DNA of 64,000 bases, taken from the NCBI RefSeq assembly GCF_004322775.1, contig NZ_CP036403.1, forward strand, positions 2,418,001 to 2,482,000. The letters are read 5' to 3'. The notes under the pieces are model-generated. The model made no database searches. It saw only the letters and a program-made list of their open reading frames with translations, and had not been told where the DNA came from. The translations under genes and the position numbers were made by a program. The DNA comes from Ornithinimicrobium sufpigmenti (GTDB lineage Bacteria; Actinomycetota; Actinomycetes; Actinomycetales; Dermatophilaceae). This document shows, piece by piece, positions 49,851 to 60,928 of the stretch. Each line of letters opens with the position of its first letter. The stretch's first letter is position 1.

Positions 49851-51221
49851 CTACCGCCCGCGGATGATCTTGCGCAGCTCCTTCCACCGCGACCCGAGCC
49901 GCTCCTCCCAGCCGCGGCCCGTGGGGTGGTAGTAGTCGGCGTCCTCGGCGGCCAGGTCGTCGGGCAAGAACTGCTGCGGCCCGACGCCGTTGGGCTCGTC
50001 GTGGCTGTAGCGGTAGCCCTCACCGTGGCCGAGGCGTGCTGCCCCGGCATACCCGGAGCCGCGCAGGTGCGCCGGGACGGCCCCGCCCTTGCCCGCCCGC
50101 ACGTCGGCGATCGCGGCGTTGATCGCGGCGTAGGCGGCATTGGACTTGGGCGCGAGCGCGTTGTGGACCACGGCCTGCGCGAGGATGATCCGCGCCTCGG
50201 GCATGCCGATCTGGGCGACCGCGTGCAGCGCCGCGACGGCAGTCTGCAGGGCGGTGGGGTCGCCCATGCCGACGTCCTCGGAGGCGGCGATGACGATGCG
50301 GCGGGCGATGAAGCGCGGGTCCTCCCCCGCCTCCAGCTGCCGGGCCAGGTAGTGCAGCGCAGCGTCCACGTCGGAGCCGCGCATCGACTTGATGAACGCG
50401 CTGGCGACGTCGTAGTGCTGGTCGCCAGCGCGGTCGTAGCGGACGGCGGCGTGGGCGACGGCCTGCTCCACGTGCGAGAGCGAGATCGGTATGACGCCCC
50501 CCTCGCGTCCCGCAGGCACGTCGTCGGTGGCCACCCCGGCCGCGGCCTCCAGCGTCGTCAGGGCCCGGCGGGCGTCGCCCCCCGCCATGCGCACGATGTG
50601 CGCCATACCCTCCTCGGCCAGGGTGAACCCGGCGGCCAGGCCGCGCTCGTCCGCGATCGCCCGCTCCACCACCCCGCGCACGTCGTCGTCGTCGAGCGAG
50701 CTGAGCGTGACCAGCACCGAACGGGAGAGCAGCGGCGCGATGATCGAGAAGGAGGGGTTCTCGGTCGTGGCGGCGACCAGGATGACCAGGCGGTTCTCGA
50801 CACCGGGGAGCAGCGCGTCCTGCTGGGCCTTGGTGAAGCGGTGGATCTCGTCCAGGAAGAGGACGGTCTGCCGGCCGTAGAGGCTGCGGTCCCGCGTGGC
50901 CTGGTCCATCACCGCCCGGACGTCCTTGACACCGGCGGTGACGGCGGAGAGCTCGACGAAGCGCCGTTCTGCCGCGGTCGCGACCAGGTGCGCCAGGGTC
51001 GTCTTGCCCGTCCCCGGCGGACCCCAGAGGATCGCGGACAGCGGACCAGCCGCGCCGCCCTGACCCTCGATGAGCCGGCGCAGCGGCGAGCCGGGCCGCA
51101 GGGCGTCGCGCTGGCCGGCGACCTCCTCCAGGGTGCGCGGACGCATCCGCACCGCCAGCGGTGCCATCAGGGCGCCGGTCGCGTCGGCCGGGCCGCTGCT
51201 GAAGAGGTCGTCGTCAGCCAT
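49851..51221 (-). CDS. rarA: Replication-associated recombination protein A (RarA/MgsA)
   Basis: 456-residue AAA+ ATPase acting at stalled forks. Walker [10 protein letters not shown] near residue 60, Walker [21 protein letters not shown], sensor [12 protein letters not shown], then the tetramerisation C-terminus ([32 protein letters not shown]). ATG at 51221 chosen as the family N-terminus (MADDDLF); upstream frame extension is not conserved-looking. Confidence 0.94.
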   Translation of the reverse strand: MADDDLFSSGPADATGALMAPLAVRMRPRTLEEVAGQRDALRPGSPLRRLIEGQGGAAGPLSAILWGPPGTGKTTLAHLVATAAERRFVELSAVTAGVKDVRAVMDQATRDRSLYGRQTVLFLDEIHRFTKAQQDALLPGVENRLVILVAATTENPSFSIIAPLLSRSVLVTLSSLDDDDVRGVVERAIADERGLAAGFTLAEEGMAHIVRMAGGDARRALTTLEAAAGVATDDVPAGREGGVIPISLSHVEQAVAHAAVRYDRAGDQHYDVASAFIKSMRGSDVDAALHYLARQLEAGEDPRFIARRIVIAASEDVGMGDPTALQTAVAALHAVAQIGMPEARIILAQAVVHNALAPKSNAAYAAINAAIADVRAGKGGAVPAHLRGSGYAGAARLGHGEGYRYSHDEPNGVGPQQFLPDDLAAEDADYYHPTGRGWEERLGSRWKELRKIIRGR

Positions 51222-51300
51222 TGCCCCAGCGTAGGCCGCGCCCTGGGGGGGCGCAGGCTGCGCCCAGGGGCGGGCCGGAGCGCGTGCCAGAATTCTCGCC

Positions 51301-52140
51301 ATGCCCTCCCGACCCTCGCTGCACCCGTCCGCGCTCGGGTGCGCCACGGACGTGACCTACGCCGACCTGCGTGCGCTCTCCCATGACGACCCGTGGCTGC
51401 GGTGGGGACTGCCGGACCCGCTCTCCGGTCACGCGCTGGTGCGCGACGGTGTCGCGGTGGTGCAGCGGCTCGGGCACCGGCCCGGGCTGTGGGTGGCTCC
51501 CCTCCGCCCGTCGCAGGAGCCAGGGGCGGTCCCGCAGGGCGGGGGGCTGGCGGAGGAGGCCGGGCGGGTCCGGTCGGCGCTGCAGCACGTGATGGACGAG
51601 GACCTGCTGGCGCGGTGGGCGGCGCGGTCGGTATCGGTGCCGCAGGAGCATGCCGAGGTCGGTCACGAGGTCCTGCCGCTCTCGGACCAGGGCGGTGACT
51701 GGGAGTGGATGTGGGCCACGACCGTGCCGGACCCGCTGCCCGGTGAGGAGTCGCTGGTGCTGCTGGACGACCTCTCGGACGCCGAGGAGCTGCTGGCCTT
51801 CGCGCACCAGCACAACCCTCGGGTGTGGACCCGGATCGGCGAGGGGGTGATGACCCGGTGGGTGGGTCTGCGAGGACCTGACGGTGAGCTGCTGGCCGTC
51901 GGCGGCGCCGAGACCGAGCGCTCCGGCGTGCCGCACCTGGCCGGCATCCTCACCGCCACGCACGCCCGCGGGCGGGGGCTGGGCGAGATGGTCTCCGCGG
52001 CGCTGACCCGGTGGGCCCTGGAGCACCACGGCGTGTCCACCCTCGGGATGTACTCGGACAACGAGGTGGCCCGACGTCTCTACCGGCGCCTCGGCTACCG
52101 CACCGCCCGAGCCTGGCACTCGCGGCAGCTGGACCTCTGA
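51301..52140 (+). CDS. GNAT-family N-acetyltransferase
   Basis: 279-residue protein whose C-terminal ~100 residues form a GNAT fold: [21 protein letters not shown] is the acetyl-CoA loop (pattern R/Q-x-x-G-x-G/A), followed by [20 protein letters not shown]. The N-terminal half is not recognised and may be a second, degenerate GNAT-like lobe. Substrate unknown. ATG at 51301. Convergent with aspS across a perfect 23-bp inverted repeat. Confidence 0.85.
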   Translation: MPSRPSLHPSALGCATDVTYADLRALSHDDPWLRWGLPDPLSGHALVRDGVAVVQRLGHRPGLWVAPLRPSQEPGAVPQGGGLAEEAGRVRSALQHVMDEDLLARWAARSVSVPQEHAEVGHEVLPLSDQGGDWEWMWATTVPDPLPGEESLVLLDDLSDAEELLAFAHQHNPRVWTRIGEGVMTRWVGLRGPDGELLAVGGAETERSGVPHLAGILTATHARGRGLGEMVSAALTRWALEHHGVSTLGMYSDNEVARRLYRRLGYRTARAWHSRQLDL

Positions 52141-52182
52141 AGGCCCGCCCGTCGCCGCGCCCTCTCGCCCTGGTCGCCGAAC

Positions 52183-52230
52183 GACGCGGCCATGCACGCA
52201 GATCGGACGATCTGCGTGCATGGCCGCGTC
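52183..52230. terminator. Perfect 23-bp inverted repeat between convergent genes
   Basis: Left arm 52183-52205 (GACGCGGCCATGCACGCAGA..) and right arm 52208-52230 are exact reverse complements with only two bases between. It lies 42 bp after the GNAT stop and 40 bp after the aspS stop on the other strand, so it can end transcription from both sides. Confidence 0.8.
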
Positions 52231-52270
52231 AGTGGACGGGTCGCCCGCCGTGGCTCCGGTCGGAGCCTGG

Positions 52271-54097
52271 TCAGCTTTGGTGCGGGCTCACCTGCTCCGC
52301 ACCCTGCGGCGCGGGGGTGTCCTTCGCCGGCTTGGCGTCGATGCCGGCCTCCTTGCGCTGCTCCGGGGTGATCGGGGCGGGTGCCTCGGTCAGCGGGTCG
52401 AAGCCGCCACCGGTCTTGGGGAAGGCGATGACGTCCCGGATCGAGTCGGTGCCGGCCAGCAGGGCGACGATCCGGTCCCAGCCGAAGGCGATGCCGCCGT
52501 GCGGCGGAGCGCCATACTTGAACGCCTCGAGCAGGAAGCCGAACTTCTCCTGCGCCTGCTCCGCCGACAGCCCCATGATCGCGAAGACGCGCTCCTGCAG
52601 GTCGCGGCGGTGGATCCGGATCGATCCGCCGCCGATCTCGTTGCCGTTGCAGACCAGGTCGTAGGCGTAGGCCAGCGCCGCGCCAGGGTCGGACTCCAGG
52701 GAGTCGACGAACTCGGCCTTGGGCGAGGTGAAGGCGTGGTGGACCGCGGTCCAGGCACCCGTGCCCACCGCCACGTCACCGGCGGCGACGGCCTCCCCTG
52801 CGGGCTCGAAGAGCGGCGCGTCGACGACCCAGAGGAAGCTCCACGCCGACTCGTCGATCAGCCCGACGCGATGGCCGATCTCCAGCCGCGCCGCACCCAG
52901 CAGGGCACGGGACGCCCTGACCGGCCCGGCGGCGAAGAAGACGCAGTCTCCCGGCTGGGCGCCCACGTGCGCGGCGAGCCCGGCCCGCTCCTGGTCGGAG
53001 ATGTTCTTGGCGACGGGACCGCCGAGCTCGCCGTCCTCGGAGACCGTGACGTAGGCCAGGCCCTTGGCTCCACGCTGCTTGGCCCACTCCTGCCAGGCGT
53101 CGAACTGGCGCCGCGGCTGGGAGCCACCGCCGGGCATGACGACCGCGCCGACGTACTCGGCCTGGAAGACGCGGAACGGCGTGCCGGAGAAGAACTCCGT
53201 GCAGTCGGTCAGCTCCAGGTCGAAGCGCAGGTCGGGCTTGTCCGTGCCGTAGCGCGCCATCGCCTCGGCGTAGGACATCCGCGGGAACGGCGTGGGCAGG
53301 TCGACACCGATGACGCCCCAGACCGCCCTGGCGATCGCCTCGCCGAGCTCGATGACGTCGTCCTGCTCGACGAAGCTCATCTCCACGTCCAGCTGGGTGA
53401 ACTCCGGCTGCCGGTCGGCCCGGAAGTCCTCGTCCCGGTAGCAGCGCGCGATCTGGTAGTAGCGCTCCATACCCGCCACCATGAGCAGCTGCTTGAACAG
53501 CTGCGGGCTCTGCGGCAGGGCGTACCAGCTGCCCGGCTGCAGCCGCGCCGGGACCAGGAAGTCGCGGGCGCCCTCGGGGGTGGACCGGGTCAAGGTCGGG
53601 GTCTCGATCTCGACGAAGTCGCGCTCGGCGAGCAGGTTGCGGGCCGCTGCGTTGACCTTGGAGCGCAGCCGCAGGTTGGCGCCCGCCGCGTTGGCGCCGG
53701 GGCGGCGCAGGTCGAGGTAGCGGTGGCGCAGGCGCGCCTCCTCCCCCACGCTGACCCGCTCGTCGATCTGGAAGGGCAGCGGCTCGGACTCGCTGAGCAC
53801 CTCGATGTCGGCGGCGACCACGTCGACCGCGCCGGTGGGCAGCTCGGGGTTCACGTCCTTGTCCGCGCGGGCGACCACCTCGCCGACGACCTTGACGACG
53901 TACTCGCTGCGCAGGTCGTGCGCGGTGCCGGTGAGCACCTCGTCGCGGGCGACGACCTGGACGACGCCGCTGGCGTCCCGCAGGTCGATGAAGGCCACCC
54001 CGCCGTGGTCGCGGCGACGTCCGACCCACCCGGTCAGGGTGACGGTGGTGCCGACCTGCTCGGGGCGCAGGGTGCCGGCCTCATGGGTGCGTAGCAT
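52271..54097 (-). CDS. aspS: Aspartyl-tRNA synthetase
   Basis: 608-residue class IIb synthetase of bacterial type: N-terminal OB anticodon-binding fold ([20 protein letters not shown]), motif 2 in [20 protein letters not shown], bacterial insertion (GAD) domain, motif 3 in [13 protein letters not shown]. Short charged tail. ATG at 54097 behind GAGAGGAGACAAGA. Whether it is discriminating cannot be told here. Confidence 0.96.
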   Translation of the reverse strand: MLRTHEAGTLRPEQVGTTVTLTGWVGRRRDHGGVAFIDLRDASGVVQVVARDEVLTGTAHDLRSEYVVKVVGEVVARADKDVNPELPTGAVDVVAADIEVLSESEPLPFQIDERVSVGEEARLRHRYLDLRRPGANAAGANLRLRSKVNAAARNLLAERDFVEIETPTLTRSTPEGARDFLVPARLQPGSWYALPQSPQLFKQLLMVAGMERYYQIARCYRDEDFRADRQPEFTQLDVEMSFVEQDDVIELGEAIARAVWGVIGVDLPTPFPRMSYAEAMARYGTDKPDLRFDLELTDCTEFFSGTPFRVFQAEYVGAVVMPGGGSQPRRQFDAWQEWAKQRGAKGLAYVTVSEDGELGGPVAKNISDQERAGLAAHVGAQPGDCVFFAAGPVRASRALLGAARLEIGHRVGLIDESAWSFLWVVDAPLFEPAGEAVAAGDVAVGTGAWTAVHHAFTSPKAEFVDSLESDPGAALAYAYDLVCNGNEIGGGSIRIHRRDLQERVFAIMGLSAEQAQEKFGFLLEAFKYGAPPHGGIAFGWDRIVALLAGTDSIRDVIAFPKTGGGFDPLTEAPAPITPEQRKEAGIDAKPAKDTPAPQGAEQVSPHQS

Positions 54098-54254
54098 TCT
54101 TGTCTCCTCTCAGCGTCTGATATGCCGGACCGCCTCGCAGCAGTTCTCGGCACAGCCCTGGAGGTGTGGGCGGGGGCCAGGTCGCGGTGCCACCACACCT
54201 TTGCCGAGGGATCCTCGACCTCTCGTCGGTGACGCCGGACGCACGGTGCGCGGT

Positions 54255-54297
54255 GGCGACAGGCACCGCATACCGGAGGGTATGCGGTGCGGTCGCC
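54255..54297. repeat. Bulged 18-bp hairpin upstream of aspS
   Basis: GCACCGCATACC (54263-54274) pairs perfectly with GGTATGCGGTGC (54279-54290) around GGAG, and GGCGAC (54255-54260) pairs with GTCGCC (54292-54297) outside a small bulge. It lies ~160 bp upstream of the aspS start. The wider 54098-54570 gap (473 bp) holds this, array D, and no recognisable gene. Confidence 0.65.
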
Positions 54298-54398
54298 GGC
54301 GGGTCGTCACTCCGCCCCGCGCACGTGGGCCAGTCTACGTGCCGGCAACGCCGGACCTGCACAGCTTTCAGGGTGATGCGCGGTGTGCCTCGACGTTT

Positions 54399-54541
54399 CG
54401 ACTGAACACGTCGAAGGGCCCGACAGAACACGTGAGGTGTCGCCGGTCTTCCGGTCCTGCGCTCTCGGTCCTGCGGAAACTGCGGTGGAACACCAAGTTC
54501 GCAGGACCGTCACCGCAGGACCGTCACCGCAGGACCGTGCG
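54399..54541. repeat. Array D: two 22-bp units plus facing 14-bp repeats
   Basis: Two 22-bp units (54399 and 54421) begin CGACTGAACACGTCG and CGACAGAACACGTGA. Then CGGTCCTGCG occurs twice 14 bp apart (54452, 54466), and its complement CGCAGGACCG three times at 14-bp period (54500, 54514, 54528). The facing sets could fold into two 10-bp helices in line. Ends 30 bp from the Nudix stop. Confidence 0.85.
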
Positions 54542-54570
54542 GTGACGAGTCGGCGGGAATCTCGAGGCCG

Positions 54571-55191
54571 TCAGCGTCGGGTCCTGCGGCGCAGCCGCTC
54601 CGCGACCGTCAGGACGCCGACCATCAGCGGACCGTTGCGCACCTGCCCGTTCAGCACCGCGGAGACCGCGTCGTCGAGGGCGACCCAACCGGTCGGCATC
54701 CCCGCCTCCTCGTGCTCCCGCTCGTGCCGCTCGTCCCCCGGCACGTCGGACAGGCCGGTGGCCAGGAAGATGGTGATGACCTCGTCCAGGCCGCCCGGAG
54801 AGGGCGTGAGGGTGACCAGCTCCTCCCAGGCCGCCGCCTGCAGGTCGGCCTCCTCGACCAGCTCACGCTGGGCGGTGAGCACGGGCTCCTCTCCCTCGAC
54901 GTCGAGCAGACCGGCCGGCAGCTCCCAGTCCTCGGCGCCGATCGGGTGGCGGTACTGCCGGATCACCAGGACCTCCGGCGTGCCGCGGTCCTCGCGCAGG
55001 GCCAGGATCGCGACGGCGCCGGTGTGGGCGACGTACTCCCGACGCACCGGCTCCGGGCCGCCCAGGTCGACGTCGTCGGCGACGACGTCCCAGACCCGCC
55101 CCTCGAAGACCACGTCACTGGCGGCCACGGGCCGTCGCCCGGGCAGGTCGTGCAGCTCATCCAGGCTCAGGCGCGGGGCATCGAGGGTCAT
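54571..55191 (-). CDS. Nudix hydrolase, ADP-ribose pyrophosphatase type
   Basis: 206-residue hydrolase expected to cleave ADP-ribose to AMP and ribose 5-phosphate. The Nudix box reads GLLDVEGEEPVLTAQRELVE followed by EADL, with the one-residue-longer front loop seen in M. tuberculosis Rv1700, preceded by WELPA. VIRQYRHPIG and TPSPGGLDEVITIFLA are typical of ADPR-type members. It follows pyrG as Rv1700 does. Start ATG at 55191; a GTG at 55200 is an alternative, neither with a strong ribosome site. Confidence 0.9.
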   Translation of the reverse strand: MTLDAPRLSLDELHDLPGRRPVAASDVVFEGRVWDVVADDVDLGGPEPVRREYVAHTGAVAILALREDRGTPEVLVIRQYRHPIGAEDWELPAGLLDVEGEEPVLTAQRELVEEADLQAAAWEELVTLTPSPGGLDEVITIFLATGLSDVPGDERHEREHEEAGMPTGWVALDDAVSAVLNGQVRNGPLMVGVLTVAERLRRRTRR

Positions 55192-55206
55192 GGCCGCCAC
55201 GCTATG

Positions 55207-55397
55207 CGACAGAACACGTCAGACGGCGCAACAGGACACGTCATAGGTCTCGACCGAACACGCGACATGGCCGGACAGAACACGCAATACGGCATGCTGA
55301 CGTGTCCTGATGAGCCCTCCGACGTGCTCGGTCGGGCCTTTCCACGTGTCCTGATGAGCCCTTCGACGTGCTCGGTCGGGCCCTTCGACGTGCTCGG

Positions 55398-55408
<11 letters not shown>
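55207..55408. repeat. Array E: nine 22-bp units in two opposed blocks
   Basis: Block 1: four units start at 55207, 55229, 55251 and 55273, exactly 22 bp apart, each opening with variants of CGACAGAACACGTC. Block 2: five units start at 55299, 55321, 55343, 55365 and 55387, exactly 22 bp apart, opening with GACGTGTCCTG or GACGTGCTCGG, i.e. the same motif inverted. The last unit runs into the pyrG stop codon. The blocks can pair into a large hairpin. Confidence 0.92.
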
Positions 55409-57092
<1,684 letters not shown>

Positions 57093-57108
57093 GGGCTGCC
57101 AGTCTAGT

Positions 57109-58395
57109 TCAGGTGCCGGTCGGTCCGACAACCCGGTCCGGGTATGCCGTGCCGCGCACCCGCGCGTAGGCGGTCTCGGCCGCCTCGACGGCCTCCGCCG
57201 CAGTGGGCAGCTCGCGGGCTCGGCGCAGCGCACGGTCGGCCAGCGTCGACCTCAGCTGCGCGTCGACCAGCACGGCACGCAGGGCTTCCCGCAGGGCTCT
57301 GACGCGGGCGTGGCTGGCCATGCCGCCGCCGTCCTCGCCCACCGGCACCAGCACCGCGGCGTCCCCCACCACGACCCTGGTGCCGCCGACGTCGGTCGCC
57401 ACGACGGGCACGCCGGCGCCCAGAGCCTCCTGGAGCCACAGCGGCTGCCCCTCCCACTGTGCGCCGGAGACCACGACGTCCGCGGCGGCGAGCAGCTCGG
57501 GCACGTCGTCCCGGCGCCCGAGCAGGTGCACCCGGCCAGGACCAGAGGCAGCCTGCGCGGCCACGTCGACACGGTCCGGTCCGTCTCCGGCGACAGCCAG
57601 CACGACCTGCGGGCACACTTCCGCCGGCCAGGCGGAGCCAGCGCTCGTGCCGCCTGCCTCGCGCTCGACGTAGGACTGGTAGGCAGCCACGACCTCGACC
57701 GTGCGCTTCTGCGCCCCGAGCCGGCCCACCGTGAGCAGCAGCAGCTGGCCGTCGACGAGGCCCAGCTCAGCACGGACGGCAGCACGCACCTCACCGCGCC
57801 GGTGCGCGGGCACGAGTCGGGACGGCTCGGCCGGGACGACGGCCAGGCCGGCCTGGCCAGCACCGCGCGCCCGGGCCCTGTCGACGAGGTCAGGAGAGAC
57901 ACCCAGCACCAGATCGGCACGAGCGTGGACCAGCCGCTCGAGGACGCCGTAGACGAGGGCGGAGCGGCGGTCGGTCGGCGGCGCGTTGTGCATCGTCACC
58001 ACCAGCGGTGCTCGTCGCAACGCATGGTCCGCGCCTCTCGGTGGGCCAGCAACCGGGGAGGCATCAGTCCGCCCCAGGTCGGCGCGGCGCGCGGCGAGGA
58101 GTGCGAGGGCGGACAGCGCCCCGGCCCGCACCCCGTGCGCGTGCACGACGTCAGCGCCCGCAGCGAGCCGTCGCAGATGCCGCACCGCCTTCGGGTCCCG
58201 GGCCGGGTGCAGCCCGCTGCCCACCTCGACGGGGACCACCGTGGCGCCGGTCCGCTCCAGCTCGAAGGCCTGGGCCACCTCCTGCGGGCAGGCCACCAGC
58301 ACCTGGTGCCCGGCCGCCACCAGACCCCGGGCGAGCATCCGGACGTGACCGCCGACTCCCCCCGCGACCAGCGCGGTCACCAGCAGCACCCTCAC
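57109..58395 (-). CDS. Glycosyltransferase family 4-like protein
   Basis: 428-residue GT-B glycosyltransferase. N-terminal [20 protein letters not shown] is the acceptor-side Gly-rich loop; [15 protein letters not shown] and the E-x7-E motif within [20 protein letters not shown] mark the nucleotide-sugar side. Sugar and acceptor unknown; the neighbours MurJ and an MraY-like transferase suggest a lipid-linked cell-envelope glycan. GTG at 58395 overlaps murJ by 4 nt. pyrG follows after 16 bp. Confidence 0.9.
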   Translation of the reverse strand: MRVLLVTALVAGGVGGHVRMLARGLVAAGHQVLVACPQEVAQAFELERTGATVVPVEVGSGLHPARDPKAVRHLRRLAAGADVVHAHGVRAGALSALALLAARRADLGRTDASPVAGPPRGADHALRRAPLVVTMHNAPPTDRRSALVYGVLERLVHARADLVLGVSPDLVDRARARGAGQAGLAVVPAEPSRLVPAHRRGEVRAAVRAELGLVDGQLLLLTVGRLGAQKRTVEVVAAYQSYVEREAGGTSAGSAWPAEVCPQVVLAVAGDGPDRVDVAAQAASGPGRVHLLGRRDDVPELLAAADVVVSGAQWEGQPLWLQEALGAGVPVVATDVGGTRVVVGDAAVLVPVGEDGGGMASHARVRALREALRAVLVDAQLRSTLADRALRRARELPTAAEAVEAAETAYARVRGTAYPDRVVGPTGT

Positions 58396-60110
58396 TGCGC
58401 ACCTCCCGGCCCGACCCGCTCCCGGCTGCGCTCCCGTCGCGCGGCAACCCGCGCCCGCACCAGGTCGAAGGACTCCGGCGCCAGCACCCGCAGAGCCCCG
58501 GCCACCAGCAGCAGGACCGCTGCTCCGCTCAGCGTGCCCGCGAGCAGCGCGCCTGGCCACTGCGTCTGCTGCGTGGGCAGGAGCTCCCGGGCGAGCACCA
58601 CCACGGCCGCACCGGCCAGGGCGGCGAGTCCGGCCCGGCCGACGCCCTCGAGGGCGGCGGCACCCCATACCCGGCGGGTGCGGGCCAGGAGGACGACAGC
58701 CGCGACGACCATGCCCACCGACGAGGCCGCCGCGAGCGTGGCCAGCACCTCGCGGATGGTGCCGTCCCGCGCCAGGAGGGGCGGCACGACGGCGAGCGGC
58801 AGCAGCCCTGCGACCGCCCAGCCCAGCACCGTGCCGGCAGCTGCGTCCCAGGGCCGCTGGGCCGCGTAGAGGGCGCGGGTCAGGACCGCGAGCAGGGCGA
58901 ACCCCACGAGCCCCGGGGCGAGCAGGGCCAGGGTGGGCGGCAGCGCCTCCAGGGAGGCGCGGCCGGTGCCCCCTGACCCCGCGTCGAGCGCGAGGAAGAC
59001 CGTCCCCACGTCCGCACGCGTGGCGACCAGCACGGCCGCACCGGCCACCGCGGCAACGACCGAGGCCGTGAGCGCGCGGCGCAAGGTGGCGACGGCGCGG
59101 GCGGGCTCGTCGGTGAGGCGCGGGAAGGCCGCGGTGGCCAGCGGCACGACGAGGACGGCGTAGGGCAGCAGGTAGACGGTCTGGGCGTAGTTCCACACGG
59201 CGATGCCCGCGACCCCGGAGCGGTTGGTGAGCAGGATGACCACGACGACGAACAGCTGCTGCGCGCCGACGCCGAGCACGCCGGCACCCGCGAGCGCTCC
59301 GGCCAGGCGACCGGAGCCGGCCGGGAAGCGCAGCGTCGGCCGCCACCGGATCCCGAGCCGGGCCGCCGGGACCAGCAGCGGCAGGCTCAGGGCGACCACC
59401 CCCAGCGTGGTGCCGCCGGCGAGCAGCACCAGCGCCGAGGTGGGCAGGCCAGCGAGGTGCTGGGTCGGCTCGTAGAGGGCGCCGAAGGCCAGGTAGACCA
59501 GAATCACCACCAGGCTGGAGAGCAACGGGGCCAGCGCCGCGGCGAGGAAGCGGCGGTGCGCCTGCAGGACCCCGGCGAGCACGATGCCGATGCCGTAGAG
59601 CGCCACCTGTGGCGCGAAGAGCAGCAGCATCATCCGCCCCGCGTCCTGGGCCGCTACCGGCTCGCACCCGTGGTCGAGCTCCCCGCCGCCGAGCAGCAGG
59701 GCCGTGATCGGGCCGGCGGCGAGGGCGACGACGAGGGTCAGCGGCAGCAGGATCAGCAGGGCCCAGCTCAGCAGGGCCGAGGCGGTGCGGTCGGCCAGCT
59801 CCTCGTCCCCGCGGTGCAGGTGCCGGGCCACGAGGGGGACCGCGACGGCCGCGAGGGCACCGCCTGCCGCGACCTCGAAGATGACGTTGGGCACGGTGTT
59901 GGCGGTCGCGTACACATGCCCCACGCAGGTCGCGCCGACGGCGTGCGAGAAGGCGACCCACCGGGCCAGGCCCACCGCCCGGGACACCAGGGTGACCGCC
60001 GCGACGACCCCGGCCGCGGCGAGCAGCCCCTGGCCGCCCAGCCGGGGGCTGGGTGCCGTTCCCGGGTCGGGCCCTGGTCCCGGGTCAGGCCCTGGCCGCG
60101 AGCTGGTCAT
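58392..60110 (-). CDS. murJ: MurJ-like lipid II flippase (MVF family)
   Basis: 572-residue membrane protein with about 14 hydrophobic helices and the MviN/MurJ opening VSRAVGLARWVAFSHAVGAT, then YATANTVPNVIFEVAAGGAL. It would flip a lipid-linked sugar across the membrane. A Pro/Gly-rich cytoplasmic head of ~25 residues precedes it. Actinobacteria often have a second MurJ elsewhere, so this copy may serve a different glycan made by its neighbours. ATG at 60110 overlaps the next gene upstream (ATGA). Confidence 0.88.
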   Translation of the reverse strand: MTSSRPGPDPGPGPDPGTAPSPRLGGQGLLAAAGVVAAVTLVSRAVGLARWVAFSHAVGATCVGHVYATANTVPNVIFEVAAGGALAAVAVPLVARHLHRGDEELADRTASALLSWALLILLPLTLVVALAAGPITALLLGGGELDHGCEPVAAQDAGRMMLLLFAPQVALYGIGIVLAGVLQAHRRFLAAALAPLLSSLVVILVYLAFGALYEPTQHLAGLPTSALVLLAGGTTLGVVALSLPLLVPAARLGIRWRPTLRFPAGSGRLAGALAGAGVLGVGAQQLFVVVVILLTNRSGVAGIAVWNYAQTVYLLPYAVLVVPLATAAFPRLTDEPARAVATLRRALTASVVAAVAGAAVLVATRADVGTVFLALDAGSGGTGRASLEALPPTLALLAPGLVGFALLAVLTRALYAAQRPWDAAAGTVLGWAVAGLLPLAVVPPLLARDGTIREVLATLAAASSVGMVVAAVVLLARTRRVWGAAALEGVGRAGLAALAGAAVVVLARELLPTQQTQWPGALLAGTLSGAAVLLLVAGALRVLAPESFDLVRARVAARRERSRERVGPGGAQ

Positions 60111-60928
60111 CCCCTGCCCCAGGCGTCCAGGCTGCGCAGCACCGGCGTCGCCTCGATGACCCGGGTGAAGCTCACCCGCTCGCTCATCAGGGTCAGCGCC
60201 GTCACCACCGCCAGGGCAGCCCACCGTCCGCGGTCCGGGAGCCGCTGTGCCGCGGCGATCCCGGTGGCCGCCCCGAGGGGGTTGGCTCCGGTGTCACCCA
60301 GCATGGACCGCGCAGCGAGGTCGTCGGGGAGGACGGCCAGGCTCGCACCTACCGCCGCGGCGGCGGCCGGGCGTCCTGCCAGCACGAGGGGTATGCCGCA
60401 CACCAGCCCGACCTTGAGGGCCCGTCCGGGCCGCAGGTCGAAGAGGTTGGCCAGGTTGGCTCCCCCCGCGACGAGGCCTGCTGCTGCCATGGTGTGCAGA
60501 CCCACGCCTCGACCGTGGCGGTGGTCGGACCAGGCTGCGCTCAGCAGGCCGGTCGCGCCGATCGCGCCCACCTTGACCGCACCGGTGGTCACCCGGCCCG
60601 CACGCAGGGCAGACAGGTGGCCGCGCAAGCCCTTGGCCTGGGTGCTCTCCCCCAGGTCGTCTGCGGCACCGGCGAGGGCGGCGCCCGTCACCGCCAGCAC
60701 GGCCGGCGGGTCGGCGAGGACCAGCGGCAGGCCGGTCCCGGCGGCGAGCGCGACCCCTTCGGTCAGGGTGATCGGGTCGCCGGCGTGGTTGAGCCGGTCC
60801 CAGCGGGCCGAGCCCCCCGGGAAGCGCCCGGTGAGGTGCGCGGCCCGGGCCGCGCGCGCCACGGCATACCCGGTGGTGGCGAGCAGAAGGGTGCTCCACA
60901 CTCCGGCGGACCGCGCTGGACCCGTCAT
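60107..60928 (-). CDS. MraY/WecA-like polyprenyl-phosphate sugar-phosphate transferase
   Basis: 273-residue membrane protein carrying a reduced set of MraY/WecA motifs: GAADDLGESTQAKGLRGHL (the Asp-Asp motif), NLANLFDLRPGRALK (like NxxNxxDG) and SMLGDTGANPLGA (like GDTGS). It is shorter than MraY (~360) by several helices. It may start a lipid-linked saccharide passed to the GT4 enzyme and MurJ; activity is inferred. Overlaps mctB by 4 nt. Confidence 0.78.
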   Translation of the reverse strand: MTGPARSAGVWSTLLLATTGYAVARAARAAHLTGRFPGGSARWDRLNHAGDPITLTEGVALAAGTGLPLVLADPPAVLAVTGAALAGAADDLGESTQAKGLRGHLSALRAGRVTTGAVKVGAIGATGLLSAAWSDHRHGRGVGLHTMAAAGLVAGGANLANLFDLRPGRALKVGLVCGIPLVLAGRPAAAAAVGASLAVLPDDLAARSMLGDTGANPLGAATGIAAAQRLPDRGRWAALAVVTALTLMSERVSFTRVIEATPVLRSLDAWGRG

